Notes under the pieces: model-generated
Databases searched by the model: none
What the model was told of the DNA's origin: nothing
The model's input: the letters and a program-made list of their open reading frames with translations, nothing else
Position numbers and translations under genes: made by a program
Part shown: piece by piece, positions 1-7,274 of the stretch
Layout: each line of letters opens with the position of its first letter
How positions within the stretch are numbered: position 1 is the stretch's first letter
Assembly: GCA_021604825.1 (NCBI GenBank)
Contig: BQJS01000014.1
Span: forward strand, 1-40,610
Direction: 5' to 3'
Length of the DNA stretch: 40,610 nucleotides
DNA from: Phycisphaerae bacterium
Lineage (GTDB): Bacteria; Planctomycetota; Phycisphaerae; UBA1845

Positions 1-124
1 GCGGGTTGGCAGACATGCGCCTGCCGCTCGCCCGGCGCCGCCAGCGTGAACTGTAATCTATCAGTGAAGAGTCAATTGTGCGATGCGCCTTGATAGGATT
101 TGCATCGCGATTCGGAGATATGCC

Positions 125-910
125 ATGTCGAAACGCCTCAATCACCCGATGGGCCCGCTGCACACCGCAGCTTTTGTCCTTGGACTATGCCTGGCAGGAC
201 CTACCGCGCTGGCCCAGCATGCTGGCGACGTCATCGTCGCCGTCAACAGCAATGGGCAACTGGCGATCGATCCAGCCGGATTCGTTCCGGACCTCAATTA
301 CTTCACGTTACCGGTCGGCGGGGTGTTTTTTCCCGGGTGGGCTGACTCGTCTCCGGGGTTCGATCATTTGGTCGTCGCCCAGCCCGCCGATGACCTTTTC
401 CCTATGCAAACGGGCGCGTCGATCGATCTCGAAATCATCGACGTTGATCCGGCATTTCAAGTCGTGGTGCTCGGCAACCCGCCACTGTTTCTAGACCAAC
501 CCGGCCAATCGACGTTTCTCGGCGACCACACGTTGCACGAGCACCTCACGTTTCACATCAATGCCGACGCACTAGCATACGACCCTGACCAATGCGTCTG
601 GCACGCGACGTTTACTTTGCGCGACACCGGGACAACGGCTTACGATGATTCATCACCGCTCGCATTTCGATTCACGAACGTCGAGTTGCGCGAAGCCGAC
701 GGTGACTTTGACGAAGATTCCGACATTGATGGCGACGACATCGCAGCGATAACCGAGTGCCTGCAAGGTCCAAACGCAACGCCAATCCCGACCGATTCCG
801 AACTCAGCACGTGTGAAGTCGACTGCATCAACCCATTCGATTTTGACGGGGACTTGGATGTCGACTTGGAAGACTACGCGTCTTTTGCGAGCGTATTAGC
901 GAACGAATAG
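125..910 (+). CDS. Secreted protein with dockerin-like C-terminus
   Basis: Predicted exported protein of 261 residues and unknown function. I chose the ATG at 125 because GGAG lies 7 nt upstream and the protein then begins with a clean signal peptide (basic MSKR, a hydrophobic stretch, then ALAQ). The body (about residues 30-190) has alternating hydrophobic/polar residues that suggest a beta-sandwich; I do not recognise its family. The last 70 residues hold two acidic loops (DGDFDEDSDIDGDD and DFDGDLDVDLEDYASF) resembling the paired calcium loops of dockerin type I, with a Cys pair (CEVDC) between them. Many planctomycete secreted proteins end this way, possibly for surface attachment. It converges with the similarly built minus-strand gene ending at 953. 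Secretion and calcium-binding tail are well supported; the role is unknown. Confidence 0.75.
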   Translation: MSKRLNHPMGPLHTAAFVLGLCLAGPTALAQHAGDVIVAVNSNGQLAIDPAGFVPDLNYFTLPVGGVFFPGWADSSPGFDHLVVAQPADDLFPMQTGASIDLEIIDVDPAFQVVVLGNPPLFLDQPGQSTFLGDHTLHEHLTFHINADALAYDPDQCVWHATFTLRDTGTTAYDDSSPLAFRFTNVELREADGDFDEDSDIDGDDIAAITECLQGPNATPIPTDSELSTCEVDCINPFDFDGDLDVDLEDYASFASVLANE

Positions 911-952
911 CAATCAGTGCTTTGGTCGTCAACGCTGGGGGTACCGGCATGA

Positions 953-1978
953 TTACGGACTGGCGCCGGTCATTTCTGTTTGGAAATCGGCGAAGTCGTT
1001 TAGATCGACGTCGCAATCGCCGTCCGAATCGTGACGCAGCGTGCCATACAATGGGTCTTGGGCGTTCGCGACGATGTTCGCGCCAGCCGGCGTGAAGTCG
1101 CACGCATCCACACTGTTGTCCACGCCGTCATCATCGATGTCATCATCGCAATCATCAATCAACCCGTCGCCGTCGAAGTCTGCGTCGCAATCGTCTGGCA
1201 CACCGTTGGTGTTGCAGTCATTGGCGTCCAGTTCGCACTCGTCTGGAATTGCGTTGGTGTTGCAGTCGGTACTTGTTCCGCCGCCAATATCGCATTCGTC
1301 GGGAATACCATTGGTGTTGCAATCATCGCTGGTACCGCCGGCGACGTCATCATCGTCATAGACGTCGTTGTCATTGCAATCGCAATCAACGCGGCGATAC
1401 GTCACGTCAAATACCCAATCACCTGGAACTCCCAACTGGCAAGCGTCCGCCCACCCTCCGGGAACTGTGAACGCCATATTCTTACCCGGTTGGCAGCCGT
1501 CTCCATCAGCCACCACGCTGGGGACGAATGGGTTGCCCGGATTCTGCGTGTTAAGAAACTCAATCGCCACACTGAACGGACCGCTGTTGATGATCTTGTT
1601 GCCAGCCATCCCCGAGATGTCAAAAACATTGGTGACGCCATCGTTCAGTGTCGGACCGGGCAGCGTAAACTGCGCCGCGCCCGGATTGGGTAAGCCACTC
1701 GGATAAAGATGTAGCGCCTGTTCGACTTGCGCGGATGCGCCACCAATCTGGGAGGCCCAATGCACACCGATCGCGGTGATCTCAATGGGATAATGGTGGG
1801 CCGGCGCGTCGACCACCACACCGGCTTGCTCCCCCTGAATGAAATTCGGAATTGGCGTAAACGAAGAAACCGTCCAGTGTCGAAGCGACGGTTCAGAAGG
1901 ACAGGGTACTACCTCTCGTTCCTGAGCGGAAACCGTCGTCGCAACCAGCACGGTAACGGCAAGACAAATGCGATTCAT
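953..1978 (-). CDS. Secreted protein with DCNxNGxPDxCE repeats and dockerin-like tail
   Basis: Exported protein of about 341 residues. The start at 1978 gives a compact signal peptide (MNRICLAVTVLVATTVSAQ); an in-frame ATG at 2029 with AAGGG only 3 nt upstream is the alternative. Residues about 20-200 form an unidentified domain, probably a beta-sandwich. A run of DCNTNGIPDECD-type repeats follows (about five, including DCNTNAIPDECE, DCNTNGVPDDCD and DFDGDGLIDDCD). These resemble thrombospondin type-3 calcium loops with a conserved Cys pair. The end (DSDGDCDVDLNDFADF) is a dockerin-like acidic loop. The same repeat type links the propellers of the two giant proteins at 18689-26386, so this gene belongs to the same secreted repertoire. 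Its function is unknown. Confidence 0.75.
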   Translation of the reverse strand: MNRICLAVTVLVATTVSAQEREVVPCPSEPSLRHWTVSSFTPIPNFIQGEQAGVVVDAPAHHYPIEITAIGVHWASQIGGASAQVEQALHLYPSGLPNPGAAQFTLPGPTLNDGVTNVFDISGMAGNKIINSGPFSVAIEFLNTQNPGNPFVPSVVADGDGCQPGKNMAFTVPGGWADACQLGVPGDWVFDVTYRRVDCDCNDNDVYDDDDVAGGTSDDCNTNGIPDECDIGGGTSTDCNTNAIPDECELDANDCNTNGVPDDCDADFDGDGLIDDCDDDIDDDGVDNSVDACDFTPAGANIVANAQDPLYGTLRHDSDGDCDVDLNDFADFQTEMTGASP

Positions 1979-2099
1979 CGTCGAAATCAGCAAGTTCCGA
2001 TTCACGAGCCACCACCTGTTCAAAATCATTCACCCTTGATCTATAGGCAACACCAACAATGATTTCTGACGCGACCGGCTCGGTTCGTCCAAAAAATAT

Positions 2100-3314
2100 C
2101 TACGCCCGTTGTAATTCCGTCAGAACCTGCCTGACGCCCTCGATTCCCTTCTTTCGCGATCGGTGGGAGATGTCCGCCGGCGAATTGCCTCGATCATTGG
2201 CCACCGTCAGCGACGCGTCATGATCGCAAAGAACCCTCAGGGCATCGACTTGGCCGCCCCGCACTGCCGCGAAAACCGGTGTTTCGCCTTTATCGTTTTG
2301 TGCTTCAAGGTCACAGCCGCAATCGATCAAGAACTTGATCTGTTCGATGCGACCGTAGAATGCAGCGTCGAACACGGGCGTTTCGCCTTCGAGCGATCTT
2401 GCTTCGAGATCGGCACCGTTTTGGATCAGCAGTTGCGATATGGATAAAAACCCTGCTTGTGAAGCGCGATGCAGCGCCGTCTTGCCTTTGTAATCGCGCA
2501 CGTTGATGTCGCTGTTCTTTCCGATCAGCGGAGCCACCCGCGCCGGATCGTCCGGTGCATTGTGGTTACCCCGACACGCATCCACGAGTGCGGGCCATTT
2601 TTCGACGGGAAAACTCGACGGGCGGATCGCGTGCCCGAATCGCTGCGCCAAGTCGCGAAACTTCTTGCGATCAAGCCATCCGCGATGTCGGGTTGCGACA
2701 GGGTCAGCGCCGGCTCTGAGAAGTTGCTCGCAGATTTCAATTTGGTCGGTTCCAATCGCATCGTGAAGGATTTGAGGATCGGCTGACGCGTCGGCGCCTG
2801 CAGCGAGAAGCTGCGCGACGATGGACGGTTGCCTTCCGGCGATGGCGTATTGCAGCGGCCAAGCCGTGTATGGATTCCAACGGTGCTTTCGCACGATCGG
2901 GCGATTCACGCATTTGGAATTGCGGGCGATCTTGCGGTTGAGGAATTCGCCGTCGCCCAGATAACTCGCCGAGTAGACATCGAGCCCAGCTCGCTTCCCA
3001 TTTAAGTACGTCGCCACTTCGGATTTGTCTCGAATGGTCGCGATCAGCCAGGGCGAAACCTCGACGCGCGTCTCCCGATAGTAGCAACCCACTGCACGCG
3101 GATCGGCGCTGTGTTTCTCAAAGAGCAACTTAACGCAATCAAGCCGACCGCCTCGCGCCGCCTCCCACAACATGGTACGGCCATGTGGTCCGATCCAGCG
3201 AATGAAATTCCGCTGATCAGCCGCATACGACTTGACCGCATCCAGATCGCCCGACGCACATGCCGGCAAGACGATGCACAGATAATCGCGGTCTTCACCC
3301 GTCAATTTCTTCAT
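2100..3314 (-). CDS. Ankyrin-repeat protein
   Basis: Protein of about 404 residues made almost wholly of ankyrin repeats, which act as protein-binding scaffolds. Recognisable units include MLWEAARGGRLDCVKLLFEK, an ILHDAIGTDQIEICEQLL unit, KTALHRASQAGFLSISQLL, TPVFDAAFYGRIEQIKFLI and TPVFAAVRGGQVDALRVL; six or seven repeats are visible. The last three are closest to consensus and the central ones are degenerate. No signal peptide or membrane segment is seen, so it is probably cytoplasmic. The start at 3314 is preferred because GAGG sits 11 nt upstream; the frame stays open to an upstream start at 3368, adjacent to the stop of the preceding pseudopilin gene. The two genes are co-oriented and probably co-transcribed. 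The binding partner cannot be inferred. Confidence 0.8.
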   Translation of the reverse strand: MKKLTGEDRDYLCIVLPACASGDLDAVKSYAADQRNFIRWIGPHGRTMLWEAARGGRLDCVKLLFEKHSADPRAVGCYYRETRVEVSPWLIATIRDKSEVATYLNGKRAGLDVYSASYLGDGEFLNRKIARNSKCVNRPIVRKHRWNPYTAWPLQYAIAGRQPSIVAQLLAAGADASADPQILHDAIGTDQIEICEQLLRAGADPVATRHRGWLDRKKFRDLAQRFGHAIRPSSFPVEKWPALVDACRGNHNAPDDPARVAPLIGKNSDINVRDYKGKTALHRASQAGFLSISQLLIQNGADLEARSLEGETPVFDAAFYGRIEQIKFLIDCGCDLEAQNDKGETPVFAAVRGGQVDALRVLCDHDASLTVANDRGNSPADISHRSRKKGIEGVRQVLTELQRA

Positions 3315-3368
3315 CGCGTTCCAGCCCTCATTTGTTTTGAAATGCAGACTTGCGTCAGTTGACCGCAC

Positions 3369-4460
3369 TTATCGAATAACGTGGCCGTTTTCGTAGGAGG
3401 CGAACTCGGTGGAGCCGTCTTCGGGTCGGTCGAAATCGACGATGCTGCCTTTGGGATACCAGTAGTCGATGCGGCGTGATTGTTTTTCGCTGATTCTTTC
3501 GACGTGGGCGTCGAAGAAGACGGCATTGATGCCGCCACGGTGGCGATAGCTTAGTGGGATGTTGGCACCACCGCTGGGGCTTCTCTTGCCGTACGCGCGT
3601 GATTCGGTCCACCATGCGCCGGCGCTGGTGAACGATCCGAACCAGTGCGGTTTGAAATCGTGATCGAAATCGAGAATCTTCCTGGGCGGCAGGTATCGCG
3701 TTCCGTCGGCGACCGAAATCTTCTCAGCCGGTGTGCCGACTTGCCCGAGGCGACTCTTGTACCGTTTGACGTCCACTTCCCAATCGGGTGGGTTGCGCTT
3801 GATCCAGTACACCACGCCCGATCCCGGCGGTGCCAGCGGATGTTCACCGATGTAATCACCAAGGGCGGTCTCTTGGCCCCATTGTTGAAAGTGAACCGGC
3901 ATCAGATAACTGAGCCCGTTGAAGGCACCATTCTCGTCAACGTCTTTGACGAATAAATCGTGATCGACGGGCTGCTCTTCGTCATCGCCTGGATCGACAT
4001 ACAAAATCGATTTGAAATTGACGCTGGTGCATTTGTAATGTTCGAGAAGAAATCGAAAACGTTGCGCCCGCCCTACCGGCAGCGCGGTCGACGTCGATAA
4101 AATCGGTGTCATCCAGTCGTAAAGCTGAACGGGGATGGTCGGGTTGGCCATCGGCGAGCCGTCGCCCGGATAACCCGCGACCCAGGTGGCCATCCCGCTG
4201 GTGTTGCGGCCGGGAATCCACTCGTCGTTCTCGACGAAGTACCCACCCATCGCGCTGGCGAACCCGCGCTGGGTGGCCATGCAGACGACGCCCTTGGCTT
4301 GTTCGCGGGCCTTCTTGAGACTGGGCAAGAGGATGCTGATGAGTAGGGCGATGATGGAGATCACGACGAGGAGTTCAACCAAGGTGAACGCCTTCGCGCG
4401 ATTGATAACTCCGACCCATCGACGGGTGTCGGATCGTTGGAAAATATAGACCTTAACCAT
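3369..4460 (-). CDS. Pseudopilin-like protein (type II secretion/type IV pilin N-terminus)
   Basis: Protein of 363 residues with a class III signal: a basic leader ending in RAKA, then FTLVELLVVISIIALLISI and a LLPSLKKAREQAK helix. Proteins of this kind are abundant in planctomycetes and are cleaved and N-methylated by a prepilin peptidase. The residue before the cleavage site is Ala (KA|FTLVE) rather than the usual Gly, so processing may be weaker. The C-terminal half carries the pattern YRHRGGINAVFFDAHVE, like the H..G.N..F.DG signature of planctomycete DUF1559-type and related pseudopilins. There is no good Shine-Dalgarno before the ATG at 4460, but it is the only start that gives a basic leader of sensible length. 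The ankyrin gene follows directly. The role of these single pseudopilins is not established. Confidence 0.8.
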   Translation of the reverse strand: MVKVYIFQRSDTRRWVGVINRAKAFTLVELLVVISIIALLISILLPSLKKAREQAKGVVCMATQRGFASAMGGYFVENDEWIPGRNTSGMATWVAGYPGDGSPMANPTIPVQLYDWMTPILSTSTALPVGRAQRFRFLLEHYKCTSVNFKSILYVDPGDDEEQPVDHDLFVKDVDENGAFNGLSYLMPVHFQQWGQETALGDYIGEHPLAPPGSGVVYWIKRNPPDWEVDVKRYKSRLGQVGTPAEKISVADGTRYLPPRKILDFDHDFKPHWFGSFTSAGAWWTESRAYGKRSPSGGANIPLSYRHRGGINAVFFDAHVERISEKQSRRIDYWYPKGSIVDFDRPEDGSTEFASYENGHVIR

Positions 4461-4756
4461 CTGGAAACGGGGCCCCTGCCCAATTTGTCCTGTATCGTTT
4501 CTTTCAATCGCCCGGCAACTGGAAATTGTAACACGGTGACGGCTGCCAGTGAAAGCGGTAAGGGGTCCAGCAGGGCACAGGAAATGTTCCGTGAATGTGG
4601 ATCAGTCTCTTGAAGCAACACGGACAGGCGGCTAGCATCCCCCTCGTATCTGCGTTGAGCGGTCGTAATGGCCGATACGAAAGCGTAACCCGCTATTTTG
4701 ACAATCAACGGCTGAGATGCTGATCCCAGTCGAATCGCGACGGAACCCCAAAATCG
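4461..4756. other. Gene-free divergent intergenic region
   Basis: About 300 bp between the divergent pseudopilin and flippase-like genes. It contains a perfect TTGACA (4698-4703) but no acceptable -10 at 16-18 bp. No RNA gene, hairpin with T-tract or credible short frame was seen. Confidence 0.4.
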
Positions 4757-5782
4757 ATGTCCGAAAAATGCCCCTTTGCCAGCACGGATGCAGATGCGTC
4801 CGCCGATTCACAGAACGGTGAATCGAGCACGGTGACGCCATTTGATCGACTGCGCCAATCGCTTTCCGGTGGCGTACTCGAACGCATCGCCCGCAAGCCT
4901 TCGGTGTTTCACTCGATCATGCTGGCGACCTTGGGCATCCTCTTAACGGTCTTCCTGATCCGCCGCGCTGGTGATGTGTCGACGTTGGGCGATGTCCTTC
5001 GCAACAATCAAAATCGCATCTTTGGTTTCTTTTTGTTTACGAACGTATATGTCGTATTGAAGGGATTGGCCCTTCGCCGTGCCGCGCTTGGGTGCGACGT
5101 AAAGACATCGTTTTGGCGAACGACGCGAACCTTCTGCGAGTCGTCATTGATCGGGTTGATCGTGGCCAAGATCGCATCCGACGTCTACAAATACACGCGC
5201 GTGGGTGACGGATCGCGTGGGGACAAGATCAAAACGATTCTCGTCTACCGCACTGCGTCGATCATCGCTGTCTTGATGCTCTCGGGCGCCGTATCGATCA
5301 TGTGGGCGGGCACCGTATCTTGGCGCTCCGGGATTGCATGGCTCGTCCCAATCGTGGTTCTGACTTTAATCACGGTTTGTTTCCGCAACCGCGTCACGGA
5401 GTGGATTCGCGATCATGGGCAGATGTTGTTGCGGGTTCTGCCGTTTTCGATCGCCGCACTGCTCGCGAAGATTGGTGGGCTGGCGCTTCTGCTAGGCGTC
5501 TCGATGGATGGCGAGTTGGTTCAAGTGGCGGCTGCGTTTCTGCTGATCGGATCATTGGCATCCATGACTCAGGTGCCAGCCGGCGTCGGTCTGCTGGATG
5601 CCGGATATGCAGTCTTCTTGACCAAGTATGTGGGCACGAGCGGTGCGGAAGCGGCGGCATTTTTGATCAGCTTCCGATTGTTGGGTCCTGTCTATGTCGC
5701 AGCCCTGGGTGGCATCAGCATCGTCGCGACAAGTGCAGCCCGAATTTGCTGGAAGAACGCAATCAATCAACAATCGGCATAG
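4757..5782 (+). CDS. Flippase-like integral membrane protein (LPG synthase TM / YbhN family)
   Basis: Membrane protein of 341 residues with about eight hydrophobic segments beginning near residue 55, after a polar N-terminal tail of about 50 residues. Segments typical of the lysylphosphatidylglycerol synthase TM-domain family (PF03706, YbhN/AglD-like) are visible: the VVLKGLALRRAA region, AKIASDVYKYTRVGDGSRG after the second helix pair, and the closing pattern SLASMTQVPAGVGLLDAGY followed by AAAFLISFRLLGPVY. Members are linked to flipping of lipids or polyprenyl-linked sugars; without the fused catalytic domain of MprF a transport or accessory role is more likely than lysyl transfer. It lies divergently from the pseudopilin at 4460. 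Substrate unknown. Confidence 0.7.
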   Translation: MSEKCPFASTDADASADSQNGESSTVTPFDRLRQSLSGGVLERIARKPSVFHSIMLATLGILLTVFLIRRAGDVSTLGDVLRNNQNRIFGFFLFTNVYVVLKGLALRRAALGCDVKTSFWRTTRTFCESSLIGLIVAKIASDVYKYTRVGDGSRGDKIKTILVYRTASIIAVLMLSGAVSIMWAGTVSWRSGIAWLVPIVVLTLITVCFRNRVTEWIRDHGQMLLRVLPFSIAALLAKIGGLALLLGVSMDGELVQVAAAFLLIGSLASMTQVPAGVGLLDAGYAVFLTKYVGTSGAEAAAFLISFRLLGPVYVAALGGISIVATSAARICWKNAINQQSA

Positions 5783-5793
5783 ACGCCACACAT

Positions 5794-5866
5794 GTGCCAC
5801 TGCTCTGTGAGCAGTGCCGATCAACGTACCGCCCACGGTACAACACTGCTCCCAGAGCAGTGGCAC
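5794..5866. repeat. REP-like inverted pair, CACTGCTC family
   Basis: Two copies of a short hairpin face each other. The left copy (5794-5816) reads GTGC, then CACTGCTC-TGT-GAGCAGTG, a perfect 8-bp stem with a 3-nt loop. The right copy (5844-5866) is its reverse complement with a TGG loop. The outer arms (5794-5807 and 5853-5866) match over 14 bp without mismatch. A third small hairpin, GTACCG-CCCA-CGGTAC (5826-5841), fills the centre. This head/stem/inverted-copy layout is that of bacterial REP/BIME elements mobilised by REP-associated tyrosine transposases. It sits between the flippase-like gene and aroA; no transposase gene is in the window. Confidence 0.75.
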
Positions 5867-5958
5867 GTCATCAATCCCTATCGACCGCATGACAGAACAC
5901 CAATATCGATTCGAGACGTGGCATTGCGGGGCTTTGCGGCGCGCAGTATCGTCCGGCG

Positions 5959-7254
5959 ATGAAATCCAAACGCATCCAACCAGCCACGCAGCCTCTCGAT
6001 AGAACGGTATCGATTCCCGGTTCCAAATCGCTCACCAATCGAGCGCTCATGATCGCAGCGCTCGCCGACGGCACATCGACACTGACCGAGGCTCTCTTCT
6101 CCGACGACACCGAATTGATGATCGCTTGCTTGCAGGTGCTGGGCATTCGTGTCGAAACCGACATGGAAGCGCGCAGCATCGTCGTCCACGGATGCGGCGG
6201 CAACATACCGGCCACCGATGGTGAATTATTCTGCGGCAACAGCGGAACCACGATTCGGTTCTGCACGGCGCTTTGCGCGTTGGGCAAGGGTCAATACACG
6301 CTGGACGGCAATGACCGCATGCGCCAGCGCCCGATCGCCGACCTCGTTGGTGCCCTTCGAACCACTGGGGCTGTCATCGGATATGACGAAGCCGAAGGAT
6401 TCCCGCCAATCACCGTGCGCGGGGGTGGAATGCGCACCGCGAAGATCAAGATGATCGCACCGCCGTCCAGTCAATACGTCAGCGCCATCTTGATGGCGGC
6501 TCCCTATGCCTCTGGCGATATCTTTCTCGAAGTCAACGAAACCATCAGCGCCCCGTACCTGTCGATGACCTCGAAAACGATGGAAACATTCGGCGTGTCG
6601 GTCATGACCAGACAGAGTGATTCAACAATGCGATTCGTCGTCCCAGCCCCCCAGCGCTACGCTGCGCGCGACCACGTGATCGAACCCGACGCGTCAAACG
6701 CATCTTATTTTCTCGCTGCACCGGCGATCGCTGGCGGCCGAGTCACCGTCGAGAAACTTGGCACCGACAGCATTCAAGGCGACGTACGCTTTGTCGACGT
6801 TCTTGAACGAATGGGTTGTCAGGTCAAACGCGAACCCAACGCGACAACGGTCACCGGACCCCGCACCCCGGCCGACTTGAAGGGAATCGAAGTCGACCTC
6901 AACGACATGCCCGATACCGCACAAACGCTCGCGGTCGTCGCCCTGTTTGCAGAAGGGCCCACCGTCATCCGCAATGTCGGCAGCCTCCGGGTGAAGGAGA
7001 CCGACCGACTGTCGGCGCTATCAAACGAGTTGAAGAAGCTGGGGGCAACGGTATATACCACCGAGGATTCGATCGAAATCACGCCACCCGAAAAACTTCA
7101 GCCAGCCAGCATTCGCACGTACGACGATCACCGGATGGCCATGAGCTTCGCGCTGGCTGGATTGCGGTTCAATGGCGTTGAGATCGAAGATCCGACATGC
7201 GTGAACAAGACATTCCCGGATTTTTTCGATCGATTTGAAGCGATGGTTTCGTAG
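5959..7254 (+). CDS. aroA: 3-phosphoshikimate 1-carboxyvinyltransferase (EPSP synthase)
   Basis: Sixth step of the shikimate pathway: phosphoenolpyruvate plus shikimate-3-phosphate gives EPSP, in the cytoplasm. The 431 residues cover the whole family length. Signatures present: IPGSKSLTNRAL near residue 19 (Lys23, Arg28), GNSGTTIRF at 93-101, the DGNDRMRQRP loop near 116, PPSSQYVSAILM, DLNDMPDTAQTLAV (catalytic Asp), RVKETDRLSA, YDDHRMAMSFALAG and NKTFPDFF. In the PEP-binding loop the position equal to E. coli Pro101 is Phe and Ala98 is Thr; GNSGTTIR loops also occur in Gram-positive enzymes, so this is a lineage variant and not a defect. No other aro genes are nearby, and the next gene converges with only 20 bp between. 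Confidence 0.95.
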   Translation: MKSKRIQPATQPLDRTVSIPGSKSLTNRALMIAALADGTSTLTEALFSDDTELMIACLQVLGIRVETDMEARSIVVHGCGGNIPATDGELFCGNSGTTIRFCTALCALGKGQYTLDGNDRMRQRPIADLVGALRTTGAVIGYDEAEGFPPITVRGGGMRTAKIKMIAPPSSQYVSAILMAAPYASGDIFLEVNETISAPYLSMTSKTMETFGVSVMTRQSDSTMRFVVPAPQRYAARDHVIEPDASNASYFLAAPAIAGGRVTVEKLGTDSIQGDVRFVDVLERMGCQVKREPNATTVTGPRTPADLKGIEVDLNDMPDTAQTLAVVALFAEGPTVIRNVGSLRVKETDRLSALSNELKKLGATVYTTEDSIEITPPEKLQPASIRTYDDHRMAMSFALAGLRFNGVEIEDPTCVNKTFPDFFDRFEAMVS

Positions 7255-7274
7255 ATCGCAGTTAGAGTTGGCGA

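Noticed and set aside
3..56. Possible C-terminal end of an upstream plus-strand gene (frame ending in RRRQREL)
   Set aside because: Only about 17 codons are visible, with no recognisable motif; another frame also stays open briefly.
1031..1693. Long plus-strand open frame opposite the DCNxNG repeat gene
   Set aside because: It is the antisense shadow of the acidic repeats (low-complexity Val/Ile-rich product), with no ribosome-binding site; the minus-strand gene has a signal peptide and known repeat type.
4698..4725. Perfect TTGACA upstream of the flippase-like gene
   Set aside because: No acceptable -10 hexamer occurs at 16-18 bp, so a promoter call is not supported.
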